Under the pieces are notes generated by a model. It ran no database searches. It was given only the letters and a program-made list of their open reading frames with translations, and was not told where the DNA came from. A DNA stretch of 64,000 nucleotides from Bradyrhizobium sp. SRS-191 (lineage in GTDB: Bacteria; Pseudomonadota; Alphaproteobacteria; Rhizobiales; Xanthobacteraceae). The position numbers and the translations under genes were made by a program. The stretch lies in contig NZ_JANBVS010000004.1 of NCBI RefSeq assembly GCF_024586915.1, positions 62,001 to 126,000 on the forward strand. Reading direction: 5' to 3'. This document shows, piece after piece, positions 44,915-53,006 of this stretch; positions within the stretch are counted from its first letter, which is position 1, and each line of letters opens with the position of its first letter.

Positions 44915-46783
44915 ATGGACGGGACGGCAGCGAAGATTTTGGAGAAGCCGGCATTCCGCAAGGTCAACTGGCTGGCGCGCGACATCGATGTCACCAAGCG
45001 TGGCGACGGGACTGTCATCATCAAGTCGCGCATTCCGCTGCAGGCCTACGAGCCGCATCTCGCCGCGCCGCTGGCGCGCTGGGCCAAGGAAGCGCCGGCG
45101 CGGACCTGGCTCGCCCAGCGCGCCGGTCCCGAGCGGCAATGGCGCAAGCTGTCGTATGCGGAGGCCAAGCGCACCGCCGATGGGCTGACGCAAGGGCTGC
45201 TCAATCTGAAGCTCGACGGCCGCCCGGTCGCGATCCTCTCCGGCAACTCCATCGAGCATGCGCTGCTGACGATGGCCGCCATGCAGGCGCGGCTGCCGGC
45301 GGCGCCGGTGTCGCCGGCCTATTCGCTGATGAGCCACGATCATCTCAAGCTCAAATATCTGTTCGGGCTGGTGAAGCCCGGCGTCGTCATGGTGCAGGAC
45401 GGCCCGACCTTCGAGAAGGCGCTGAAGGCGATCGACCTCGACGGCATCACGGTGATCCATGTCGCCCGTCCGTGCGAGGGCATCCCGAGCGTGAGCTTCG
45501 CCGATCTCGCCGCGACGCCGGTGACAGCGGAGGTCGACGCCTCGATCGCGCAGATCACGCCGGACACTGTCGGCAAGCTCTTGTTCACCTCCGGCTCGAC
45601 CGGCATGCCCAAGGCGGTCATCAACACCCAGCGCATGATGTGCGCCAATGCGGCGATGATGATGCAGACCCGCCCGCGCGGGCCGGAGGCGCCGATCTCC
45701 ACGGTGCTGGACTGGATGCCGTGGAATCACACCATGGGCGGCAACGCGCTGTTCAATCCGCTCCTGATCGAGGGCGGCACGCTGTACATCGACGACGGCC
45801 GGCCGATGCCCGGCATGTTCGACGAGACGATCAAGAACCTGCGCGAGGTGTCGCCGACCTATTACGCCAACGTTCCCGCGGGCTATGCCGCGCTCGCGGC
45901 GGCGATGGAGAAGGACGACGCGCTCTGCCGTTCGTTCTTCAAGGATTTGGGCATCATGGCCTATGGCGGCGCGCGGCTGCCGGATGATCTCTACGAGCGC
46001 ATGCAGGCGCTGGCGGTGAAGACGACCGGCGAGCGCATCGTGTTCTACACCGGCTGGGGCTCGACCGAGACCGCGCCGACCTCGACCGGCACCTATTGGA
46101 ACACCGAGCGTGTCGGCCTGATCGGCCTGCCATTCCCGGGCGTCGAGCTGAAGATGGTGCCGACCGGCGACAAATACGAGCTGCGCCTGCGCGGCGTGAA
46201 CGTGATGCCCGGCTATCTTGGTCAGCCCGAACTGACGAAGAAGGCGTTCGACGACGAGGGCTTCTACTGCATCGGCGACGCCGGCGTGTTCGTCGACGCA
46301 AACGACCCTGCGCGGGGCATCATCTTCGCCGGCCGCGTCGTCGAGGATTTCAAGCTGACCACCGGCACCTTCGTGCATGTCGGCTCGCTACGCACCGATG
46401 CCATCGCCGCGGCGACGCCGGCGATCCATGATGCGCTGGTGGCCGGGCAGGATCGTGAGTATGTCGGCCTGCTGGCGTGGCCTAACCTGCACGCCTGCCG
46501 GCAGCTGGTCGGCAATCCCGAGGCGACCTTCGACGACGTGGTGAAGCATCCCGCCGTCATCGACTGCGTTCGCCGCGGTCTTCAGGCGCACAACAGGGAG
46601 TGCGAAGGCGCCAGCAGCCGGCGCATCGGCCGCGCGATGCTGATGGCCGAGCCGCCGTCGATCGACGGCCACGAGCTGACCGACAAGGGCTACATCAACC
46701 AGCGCGCCGGCCTCGAGCGCCGCGCCGCGCTGGTCGAGCGGCTCTATGCGGTTGCACCAGACAACGACGTGATCGTGTTGTGA
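44915..46783 (+). CDS. Feruloyl-CoA synthase-like acyl-CoA ligase
   Basis: 622 residues, an AMP-binding enzyme of the feruloyl-CoA synthase family rather than the fatty-acyl type at 39388. The P-loop LFTSGSTGMPKAVINT is near 222-237, followed by VLDWMPWNHTMGGNALFNP. The A5 region is YTGWGSTETAPTSTG. The C-terminal part has GDAGVFVDANDPARGIIFAGR, then VEDFKLTTGTFVHVG and GYINQRAG. GGGAG precedes the ATG. The reaction, acid plus ATP plus CoA to acyl-CoA, is well supported. The aryl substrate (ferulate, coumarate or other) is inferred from family only. Confidence 0.88.
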   Translation: MDGTAAKILEKPAFRKVNWLARDIDVTKRGDGTVIIKSRIPLQAYEPHLAAPLARWAKEAPARTWLAQRAGPERQWRKLSYAEAKRTADGLTQGLLNLKLDGRPVAILSGNSIEHALLTMAAMQARLPAAPVSPAYSLMSHDHLKLKYLFGLVKPGVVMVQDGPTFEKALKAIDLDGITVIHVARPCEGIPSVSFADLAATPVTAEVDASIAQITPDTVGKLLFTSGSTGMPKAVINTQRMMCANAAMMMQTRPRGPEAPISTVLDWMPWNHTMGGNALFNPLLIEGGTLYIDDGRPMPGMFDETIKNLREVSPTYYANVPAGYAALAAAMEKDDALCRSFFKDLGIMAYGGARLPDDLYERMQALAVKTTGERIVFYTGWGSTETAPTSTGTYWNTERVGLIGLPFPGVELKMVPTGDKYELRLRGVNVMPGYLGQPELTKKAFDDEGFYCIGDAGVFVDANDPARGIIFAGRVVEDFKLTTGTFVHVGSLRTDAIAAATPAIHDALVAGQDREYVGLLAWPNLHACRQLVGNPEATFDDVVKHPAVIDCVRRGLQAHNRECEGASSRRIGRAMLMAEPPSIDGHELTDKGYINQRAGLERRAALVERLYAVAPDNDVIVL

Positions 46784-46800
46784 TGAGAGTTTTTTGATTC

Positions 46801-46899
46801 CGTCATTCCGGGGCACTCGCGAAGCGAGTGAACCCGGACTCCAGAGGTTAATCACATCGAGATTCCGGGTTCGATGCTGCACATCGCCCCGGAATGACG
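46801..46899. repeat. Palindromic intergenic element, family C (CGTCATTCCGGGG type)
   Basis: Outer arms CGTCATTCCGGGGC and GCCCCGGAATGACG, with inner AACCCGGACTCCAG and GAGATTCCGGGTTCG. It separates the ligase and the first acyl-CoA dehydrogenase. Confidence 0.85.
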
Positions 46900-46920
46900 C
46901 CAGGAAGCGAGTGACACCCC

Positions 46921-48048
46921 ATGAACTTCGATTTCTCCGACGACCAGAAACAGCTGCGGGACCAGGCGCGAAAATTCCTCGCCGAGAAGTGCCCGCCCAA
47001 GGCGGTGCGCGTCGTGCTCGACGGCAAGGAGCCGTATGACCGCGCGTTGTGGAAGGGCTTTGCCGAAATGGGCTTCCTCGGCGTCGCCATCCCCGAGGAG
47101 TATGGCGGCGCCGGCGCCGGCCATCTCGAGCTCTGCGTGATCGCCGAGGAGGTCGGCCGCGCGCTGGCGCCGGTGCCGTTCTCGTCGACGGTCTATCTCG
47201 CCGCGGAAGCGCTGATGCTGGCCGGCAGCGATGCGCAGAAGCAGGCCTGGCTGCCGAAGATCGCCAGCGGCGAGGCGATCGGCACGCTCGCGCTGTTCGA
47301 GGGCACGGGCAATCCGTCGCCGAAAGCGATCAAACTCGAAGCAACTAACGGCGTGCTCAACGGCACCAAGAAGCCGGTGGCCGATGGCGCCATCGCCGAT
47401 CTCATCATCGTCGCCGCCCGCACCGCCTCGACCGGCCGCGACAGCGACATCTCGCTGTTCCTGGTCGACGCGAAGTCCGGCGGCGTCGAGGCCAAGGCGC
47501 TGACCAATCTCGATCCGACCCGCGGCCAGGCCGAGCTCACCTTTGCGAATTGCAAGGCCGAGCCGCTCGGCGCTCCGGGTGAAGGCTGGAGCATCATCAC
47601 CCAGGTGCTCGACCGCGCCGCCGTGCTGACTGCCTTCGAGCAGGTCGGCGGCTCCGACCGCGCGCTGGAGATGGGCCGCGACTACGCGCTCGACCGCATC
47701 GCCTTCGGCCGTCCGATCGGCTCGTTCCAGGCGGTCAAGCACATGCTGGCCGACATGTACGTGTCGGCGACGCTGGCGCGCTCGAATGCGTACTACGGCG
47801 CCTGGGCGCTCTCGACCAATGCGCCGGAATTGCCGGAGGCCGCGGCCTCGGCGCGCATCAGCGCGACGCAGGCCTTTCAGCACTGCGGCAAGAACAACAT
47901 CCAGGTCCATGGCGGCATGGGCTTCACCTGGGAGTTCGACTGCCACATGTACTATCGCCGCGCCAACGCGCTCGCGCTCGGCCTCGGCAGCCTGTCCTAT
48001 TGGGAAGACCAGCTGATCGACCGCATGCGCAAGCGCAACGCGGCGTGA
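46921..48048 (+). CDS. Acyl-CoA dehydrogenase (small-type)
   Basis: 375 residues with the acyl-CoA dehydrogenase order: N-terminal helices (DDQKQLRDQARKFLAEKCP), MGFLGVAIPEEYGGAGAG, the beta domain and C-terminal DRIAFGRPIGSFQAVKH. The C-terminal loop is IQVHGGMGFTWEFDCHMYYR, where the glutamate is retained but the usual RDA is YYRRAN. It resembles the small partner of two-subunit acyl-CoA dehydrogenases such as PimD. The two large-type enzymes at 48173 and 49536 may be its partners. FAD and substrate are inferred from the family. Confidence 0.9.
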   Translation: MNFDFSDDQKQLRDQARKFLAEKCPPKAVRVVLDGKEPYDRALWKGFAEMGFLGVAIPEEYGGAGAGHLELCVIAEEVGRALAPVPFSSTVYLAAEALMLAGSDAQKQAWLPKIASGEAIGTLALFEGTGNPSPKAIKLEATNGVLNGTKKPVADGAIADLIIVAARTASTGRDSDISLFLVDAKSGGVEAKALTNLDPTRGQAELTFANCKAEPLGAPGEGWSIITQVLDRAAVLTAFEQVGGSDRALEMGRDYALDRIAFGRPIGSFQAVKHMLADMYVSATLARSNAYYGAWALSTNAPELPEAAASARISATQAFQHCGKNNIQVHGGMGFTWEFDCHMYYRRANALALGLGSLSYWEDQLIDRMRKRNAA

Positions 48049-48065
48049 GGTTCAGGATGACGGTC

Positions 48066-48154
48066 CGTAGGGTGGGCAAAGCGGAGCGTGCCCACCGCAA
48101 GTGTCGCGGTTTGGATTGGTGGGCACGGCGCGTCGCGCCTTTGCCCACCCTACG
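48066..48154. repeat. Palindromic intergenic element, family E (CGTAGGGTGGGC type)
   Basis: Perfect 15-bp arms CGTAGGGTGGGCAAA (48066-48080) and TTTGCCCACCCTACG (48140-48154), with inner CGTGCCCACC and GGTGGGCACG also complementary. Confidence 0.88.
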
Positions 48155-48172
48155 AGATGAGAGGCTTGACCC

Positions 48173-49417
48173 ATGAACTTTGATGACACCCCGCAGGAGG
48201 CCGCGTTCCGCGCCGAGGCGCGTGCGTGGATCGCCGCCAATGCGCCGAAGCAGTATGAGGATGAGCTGCGCGCGTCCTCGCTCGGCCGCACCGCGCTGAA
48301 GAACGCCAATATTCTGGAGGTCGCCAAGGCCTGGCAGAAGAAGAAGGCGGATGCCGGCTGGGCCTGCCTGCACTGGCCGAAGGAGTATGGCGGCCGCGGC
48401 GCCTCGCCGATCGAGCGTGTGATCTGGCAGCAGGAGGAGGGGCCGTTCGGCAAGCTCTCCGCGATGTTCATCATCGGCCACGGCATGTGCGGCCCGACGG
48501 TGATGGCCTACGCCTCCGAGGAGCACAAGCGGCAGTACCTTCCGCCGCTGGCCTCGGGCGAGAAGGTGTGGTGCCAGCTGTTCTCCGAGCCGGCCGGCGG
48601 CTCGGATGTCGCGGGCCTGCGTACCCGCGCCGAGAAGCGCGGCGACGCGTGGGTGATCAACGGCCAGAAGATCTGGACGTCGGGCGCGCACTACTCCGAC
48701 TACGGCATCCTGCTGACGCGCACCGATCCGACCGTGCCCAAGCACAAGGGCCTTACCATGTTCTTCCTGGATATGAAGAGCCCCGGTGTCGAGGTCCGTC
48801 CGATCAAGCAGGCGAGCGGTCACTCGGACTTCAACGAGGTCTATTTCACCGATGTTGTCATTCCGGACTCGCAGCGGCTCGGCGCAGTGAATGACGGCTG
48901 GAACGTTGCGCTCACCACACTGATGAACGAGCGCATGTCGATCGGCGCCGGCGTCGCGACGGGCTTCCCCGAACTGTTCGACTTCTGCTCAAATATCATG
49001 CTCGACGACCGTCCCGCGATCGAGGACCGCAACGTACGCTCGAAGCTGGCGAACTGGGCGGTGAAGGCGAGTGGGCTGAAATACACCAGCATGCGCGCCA
49101 TCTCGGCGCTGTCCAAGGGCGAGCGTCCGGGACCGGAGAACTCGATCGGCAAGCTGGTCGCCGGATCGATGGTGCAGGACGTTGCAAGCTACGCGCTCGA
49201 TCTGCAGGGCGCCGCGGGCGTGCTGAGCGGCCCCGAGGCGGAGTTTGCCGGACGCTTCCAGGCGATGCTGCTGCGCGCGCCCGGCACCCGCGTCGAAGGG
49301 GGCACCGACGAGATCATGCGCAACATCATCGCCGAGCGCGTGCTCGGGTTGCCGGGCGATATCAGAGTCGACAAGGACCTGCCGTTCAACCAGGTGCCGA
49401 CCAAGGGACGCGCTTAG
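48173..49417 (+). CDS. Acyl-CoA dehydrogenase (large-type), tandem copy 1
   Basis: 414 residues. Landmarks are HWPKEYGGRGASPIERVIWQ, LFSEPAGGSDVAGLRTRAEK, INGQKIWTSGAHYSDYG and EGGTDEIMRNIIAERVLGLP, the pattern of large subunits resembling PimC and steroid-type FadE partners. GAGAGG lies before the ATG. It is a close paralogue of the next gene at 49536, with about three quarters of the first 60 residues identical by eye. It probably oxidises an acyl-CoA with transfer to ETF, possibly as a complex with the small enzyme at 46921. Confidence 0.92.
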   Translation: MNFDDTPQEAAFRAEARAWIAANAPKQYEDELRASSLGRTALKNANILEVAKAWQKKKADAGWACLHWPKEYGGRGASPIERVIWQQEEGPFGKLSAMFIIGHGMCGPTVMAYASEEHKRQYLPPLASGEKVWCQLFSEPAGGSDVAGLRTRAEKRGDAWVINGQKIWTSGAHYSDYGILLTRTDPTVPKHKGLTMFFLDMKSPGVEVRPIKQASGHSDFNEVYFTDVVIPDSQRLGAVNDGWNVALTTLMNERMSIGAGVATGFPELFDFCSNIMLDDRPAIEDRNVRSKLANWAVKASGLKYTSMRAISALSKGERPGPENSIGKLVAGSMVQDVASYALDLQGAAGVLSGPEAEFAGRFQAMLLRAPGTRVEGGTDEIMRNIIAERVLGLPGDIRVDKDLPFNQVPTKGRA

Positions 49418-49424
49418 TTGCTGT

Positions 49425-49513
49425 CGTAGGGCGGGTTAGCGCAGCGTAACCCGCCGTCGATCGCGCGACATCAATCAAGCGGCGGGTTACGCCTTCGGCT
49501 AACCCGCCCTACG
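49425..49513. repeat. Palindromic intergenic element, family E
   Basis: 16-bp perfect arms CGTAGGGCGGGTTAGC (49425-49440) and GCTAACCCGCCCTACG (49498-49513), inner GCGTAACCCGCCG and CGGCGGGTTACGC. It lies between the two duplicated dehydrogenase genes. Confidence 0.9.
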
Positions 49514-49535
49514 TAGATCAAGTGAGGGCTAGGGC

Positions 49536-50783
49536 ATGAACTTCGACGATACCCCGCAGGAAGCCGCCTTTCGCGAGACCGCGCGCGCCTGGGTCGCGGC
49601 CAATGCGCCGAAGGAGCTGGAGGAGGAGCTGGCGAGTTCCTCGCTCGGGCGCATCCGGCTGAAGCACGCCGATATCGTCGAGGTCGGCAAGGCCTGGCAG
49701 AAAAAGAAAGCGGACGGCGGCTGGGCCTGCCTGCATTGGCCGAAGGACTATGGCGGCCGCGGCGCGACGCCGATCGAGCGCGTGATCTGGCAGCAGGAGG
49801 AGGGCGTCTACGGCAAGCTGACGCAGCCGTTCCAGATCGGCGAGGGCATGTGCGGCCCGACCGTCATGGCCTATGGCAGCGAGGAGCATAAGCGGCGCTA
49901 TCTGCCGAAGCTCGCCTCCGGCGAGGAGATCTGGTGCCAGCTGTTCTCCGAGCCGGCCGGCGGCTCGGATGTCGCGGGCCTGCGCACCCGTGCCGAGAAG
50001 CGCGGCGACGACTGGGTCATCAACGGCCAGAAGATCTGGACCTCAGGCGCGCACTACTCCGACTACGGTCTGCTGATCACGCGCACCGATCCCAATGTGC
50101 CCAAGCACAAGGGGCTCACGATGTTCTTCCTGGACATGAAGAGCCCGGGCGTCGAGATCCGCCCGATCAAGCAGGCCAACGGCATGCAGGAGTTCAACGA
50201 GGTCTATTTCACCGATGTCGTGATCCCGGACTCGCAGCGGCTCGGCGCGGTCGGCGACGGCTGGAACGTTTCGCTGACGACCTTGATGAACGAGCGCATG
50301 TCGATCGGCGCGCGGCTCGCCACCGGCTTTCCGGAGATGTTCGAGTTCTGCGCCAACCTGATGACAGACGACGGACTTGCGATCGACGATCGCGCGACGC
50401 GCTCGAAGCTGGCGTCGTGGGCGGTCAAGGCCAGCGGGTTGAAATATACGAGCTACCGCGCGATCTCGGCGCTGTCGAAAGGCGACCGTCCGGGGCCTGA
50501 GAACTCGATCGGCAAGCTGGTCGCCGGCGTTATGCTGCAGGACATTGCGACCTACGCCATGGACCTCGAGGGCGCCGCAGGCGTACTCACCGGCGCCGAC
50601 GAGACGGTGACGCAGGGGCAATTCCAGCAGATGCTGCTGACCTCGCCCTCGATGCGCATCGCCGGCGGCACCGACGAGATCCTGCGCAACATCATCGCCG
50701 AGCGCGTGCTCGGCCTGCCCGGCGATATCCGCGTCGACAAGGACGTGCCGTTCAACAAGGTCCCGACCAAGGGACGGAGCTAG
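49536..50783 (+). CDS. Acyl-CoA dehydrogenase (large-type), tandem copy 2
   Basis: 415 residues, colinear with the gene at 48173 throughout, including HWPKDYGGRGATPIERVIWQ, LFSEPAGGSDVAGLRTRAEK and GGTDEILRNIIAERVLGLPG. Differences concentrate in residues 16-50 and in the C-terminal region (LTGADETVTQGQFQQMLLT), which likely lines the acyl pocket. It is therefore a tandem duplicate that may have diverged in substrate. GTGAGGGCTAGGGC precedes the ATG. It may pair with the small enzyme at 46921. Confidence 0.92.
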   Translation: MNFDDTPQEAAFRETARAWVAANAPKELEEELASSSLGRIRLKHADIVEVGKAWQKKKADGGWACLHWPKDYGGRGATPIERVIWQQEEGVYGKLTQPFQIGEGMCGPTVMAYGSEEHKRRYLPKLASGEEIWCQLFSEPAGGSDVAGLRTRAEKRGDDWVINGQKIWTSGAHYSDYGLLITRTDPNVPKHKGLTMFFLDMKSPGVEIRPIKQANGMQEFNEVYFTDVVIPDSQRLGAVGDGWNVSLTTLMNERMSIGARLATGFPEMFEFCANLMTDDGLAIDDRATRSKLASWAVKASGLKYTSYRAISALSKGDRPGPENSIGKLVAGVMLQDIATYAMDLEGAAGVLTGADETVTQGQFQQMLLTSPSMRIAGGTDEILRNIIAERVLGLPGDIRVDKDVPFNKVPTKGRS

Positions 50784-50793
50784 CCACACGTGC

Positions 50794-50912
50794 GGTCGTT
50801 CCGGGGCAAGGCCGGCAGGCCTTGAACCGGAACCCCGATGTTGGCTTGCGTCTCCTTTTTACAAGCTCGAGATTCCGGGTTCGGTCGCCGTCGCGACCGC
50901 CCCGGAATGACG
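50794..50912. repeat. Palindromic intergenic element, family C
   Basis: Outer arms GGTCGTTCCGGGGC and CGCCCCGGAATGACGG, inner AACCGGAACCCC and GAGATTCCGGGTTCG. A few mismatches distinguish it from the other C copies. Confidence 0.8.
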
Positions 50913-50969
50913 GGGTGTGGAGGGCGAGCGTAAGGCTCGTGCCTTCAGTCGAACTCTACAGAGGTTGTG

Positions 50970-51674
50970 ATGTCATCAGCAGCGCCGAAGCCAGAACAAG
51001 ACGCCATCACCGTCCTCGAAGACCTCATGGCCGCGCGCTTCTCCTGCCGCAGCTTCAAGGCCGAGCCCGTGCCGCGCGCGACCATCGAGCGTATCCTGAC
51101 ATCAGCGCAAAAGACCGCGTCCTGGTGCAACAGCCAGCCATGGCGCGTCGAGATCACGTCCGGAGCGGCGACGGAGGCCTTCCGCAAGGTCATGTATGCA
51201 GCTGCCTCCGGCGGCAAGCCGGCGTCCGGCGACTTCCCGTTTCCGCGCGAATACAAAGGCGTCTATCTCGACCGGCGCCGCGAGAGCGGCTTCCAGCTCT
51301 ACAACGCGCTTGAGATCGAACGCGGCGACAAGGTCGGCTACGCCCGGCAGGCGCTGGAGAACTACAATCTGTTCGGCGCGCCGCATGTGGCGATCATCCA
51401 CAGCGACGAGGCGCTCGGCACCTACGGCGCCATCGACTGCGGCGGCTATGTCACGAGCTTCATGCTGGCGGCGCAGGCGCTGGGTGTCGCCACCGTGCCG
51501 CAGGCCGCGCTGGCCTTTCATGCCGACGTGGTGCGGCAGCATTTCGGCCTCGGCGACGACCGCAAGGTCGTCTGCGGCATCTCGTTCGGCTATGCCGATC
51601 TCGGCCACAAGGCCAATTCCTATCGCACCACTCGCGCCTCCATCGCCGACACCGTCCGCTTCGTGGACGAGTAG
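50970..51674 (+). CDS. Nitroreductase-family flavoprotein
   Basis: 234 residues. FMN-binding landmarks of the nitroreductase fold are present: ARFSCRSFKAEPVP near residue 22, TASWCNSQPWRVEI (the Asn-x-Gln-Pro-Trp core), CGGYVTSFMLAAQALG and VCGISFGYADLGHKANSYR. The ATG at 50970, with GAGG seven bases upstream, is preferred over the GTG at 50967. It could reduce a nitro group, quinone or enoyl substrate with NAD(P)H; the substrate is unknown. It ends the acyl-CoA island on this strand. Confidence 0.9.
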   Translation: MSSAAPKPEQDAITVLEDLMAARFSCRSFKAEPVPRATIERILTSAQKTASWCNSQPWRVEITSGAATEAFRKVMYAAASGGKPASGDFPFPREYKGVYLDRRRESGFQLYNALEIERGDKVGYARQALENYNLFGAPHVAIIHSDEALGTYGAIDCGGYVTSFMLAAQALGVATVPQAALAFHADVVRQHFGLGDDRKVVCGISFGYADLGHKANSYRTTRASIADTVRFVDE

Positions 51675-52119
51675 GTTGGGACGCCGCCGGCGATCGACAT
51701 TCGGATAACGGAACTGTGAGTCCGAGATCGTTGATCGACATTGCCGCGGACGATCAGCCTGTGACGCGGGCGTGACGTGGGATCAGGCGCCGCCGGAAGC
51801 GGTGGCGGCGCGCGTCATTGCGACCTCGATATCAAAGCTGCTCCAGAATCAAGGCCTTGGATCTGCTGCCGGGGTGAAGCCCGCCGATGCAGGGGTGGCC
51901 GTGACGGGACGGTCGTCATCCCCGCCGCTAGTGGTTGCCGCTGGGCGACTTGGGCGCGCACTTTTCCCTGAGCTCGTGGGCTTCGAGCAATGATATTGAC
52001 AAAATCCTCTCTAACATTTTGAGTTGCATTGCCCGAGCGTCTACGATGCAAAATTGCAGGCGCTCGATGATCTTCTCGATTGAAGGTTCAGTCACGGCTC
52101 AAAACCCGAAGTGTCAGCG
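51675..52119. other. 445-base gap without a confident gene
   Basis: No protein-like frame is visible. A TTGACA at 51996-52001 begins an AT-rich stretch ending at the small gene at 52120, but no clear -10 box follows at 16-18 bases. The remainder is unremarkable and lacks the A-E repeats. Confidence 0.5.
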
Positions 52120-52305
52120 ATGGATTCCATGAACACGCCGTCCAACCTCTACGCCCTCGAGGTGGACGAGGCGACGCTCCTTGGTCACCGCCTCTTGAAG
52201 GCGTTCCACAAGCTGAGGCTGACGCGGCACCGGGAGCAGCTCATTGCGCTGGCTGAACGGCTGGTGGAAGATGAAGAAAGATATCCGGCAGGGCCTGGCG
52301 GCTAA
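52120..52305 (+). CDS. Small helical protein overlapping the luxI-type gene end
   Basis: About 61 residues from the ATG at 52120 (a GTG at 52111 would add three). The sequence is amphipathic and charged (TLLGHRLLKAFHKLRLTRHR, then EQLIALAERLVEDEERYP), as in real small helical proteins. Its last 65 bases overlap antisense with the 3' end of the luxI-type gene. There is no clear ribosome site. It may be a bona fide conserved small protein or a by-chance antisense frame. No function can be assigned. Confidence 0.4.
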   Translation: MDSMNTPSNLYALEVDEATLLGHRLLKAFHKLRLTRHREQLIALAERLVEDEERYPAGPGG

Positions 52306-52924
52306 CCTCTTCGAGTCCCTGCCAGGTCAACGTCGGGCGCGTCAGGCCGATCTGCGTGCAAAGCGACTTCCACGTCGTCTCGTCGCAATCGACCAGGACC
52401 GCCATCACCGCCATCCCGTCCATCATATGCGGGACTCCCAGCGGCCGGGCCTTCCAGCCGCATTTTTCGAAGCGCGGCAGCCACCAGGTTTCGAGCACGA
52501 TCGAGAAGCCGGTCAGTCCGATCGAGATGCCGTACTCCATGATGGCGGTCAGCAGCAGCAGGTCGACGCGCGGACCCGCATGCTCGCCGCGGCGCTCGGG
52601 GATCACGAAGATGCGTGACAGCTCGTAGACGTCCGGCCGCTGAATCGGCCCGCGCAGATTGAGGTAGGGAAAGATGTCGCTCATCAGCGTCGGCAGCAGC
52701 GTGGGCACCGCGCGCATCGCGCCGATCAATTGGCCGTTATCGATACAGAACAGGTAGACCGCATCCTCGGTATCGAACTGATCGATCTCGCGCCCGTCCG
52801 GGCGGTCAAGGTCCATCCACTTGCGCTGCTTGACGTAAATATCGTGACGCAGCCGGTAATAAGGATCGAAATATTTCTCGTAGAGCGCGCGATTATCTTT
52901 TCGAACGACATGAATCTCAGGCAT
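52241..52924 (-). CDS. LuxI-family N-acyl-homoserine-lactone synthase (BraI/BjaI/RpaI group)
   Basis: 227 residues. Conserved LuxI residues are present: Arg24 (with Arg26), Trp36, Asp48 and Asp51 in DQFDTEDAVYLF, Arg71 in GAMRAVPT, Glu101 and Arg104 in ELSRIFVIPE. The motif RPDGREIDQFDTEDAVYL is that of BjaI, RpaI and BraI, which use acyl-CoA rather than acyl-ACP. These make isovaleryl-, p-coumaroyl- and cinnamoyl-homoserine lactone respectively. The product here cannot be chosen from sequence alone. The ATG at 52924 has GGGGG upstream within a possible hairpin. It lies 82 bases downstream of luxR on the same strand. Confidence 0.93.
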   Translation of the reverse strand: MPEIHVVRKDNRALYEKYFDPYYRLRHDIYVKQRKWMDLDRPDGREIDQFDTEDAVYLFCIDNGQLIGAMRAVPTLLPTLMSDIFPYLNLRGPIQRPDVYELSRIFVIPERRGEHAGPRVDLLLLTAIMEYGISIGLTGFSIVLETWWLPRFEKCGWKARPLGVPHMMDGMAVMAVLVDCDETTWKSLCTQIGLTRPTLTWQGLEEVSRQALPDIFLHLPPAVQPAQ

Positions 52925-52926
52925 CG

Positions 52927-52959
52927 AAACCCCCGGTCGTCTGAAGCAACTTGGGGTTT
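52927..52959 (-). promoter_or_regulatory. Possible RBS-masking hairpin upstream of luxI
   Basis: On the minus transcript, AAACCCC (plus-strand 52953-52959) can pair with GGGGTTT (52927-52933), and the latter contains the ribosome-binding GGGGG. The loop is 19 bases. Start codon is at 52924. It could lower LuxI translation; no experimental basis. Confidence 0.45.
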
Positions 52960-53006
52960 GCAGATTGCTGATGTGCTCGAATTGATCCAGTGGCAAAAAA
53001 GCCAGA

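Noticed and set aside
46801..46899. GGGTTCGA-like string resembling a tRNA T-loop
   Set aside because: No cloverleaf can be drawn; the string is part of the family C palindrome.
51996..52001. TTGACA as a definite promoter of the small gene at 52120
   Set aside because: No acceptable -10 box lies 16-18 bases downstream.
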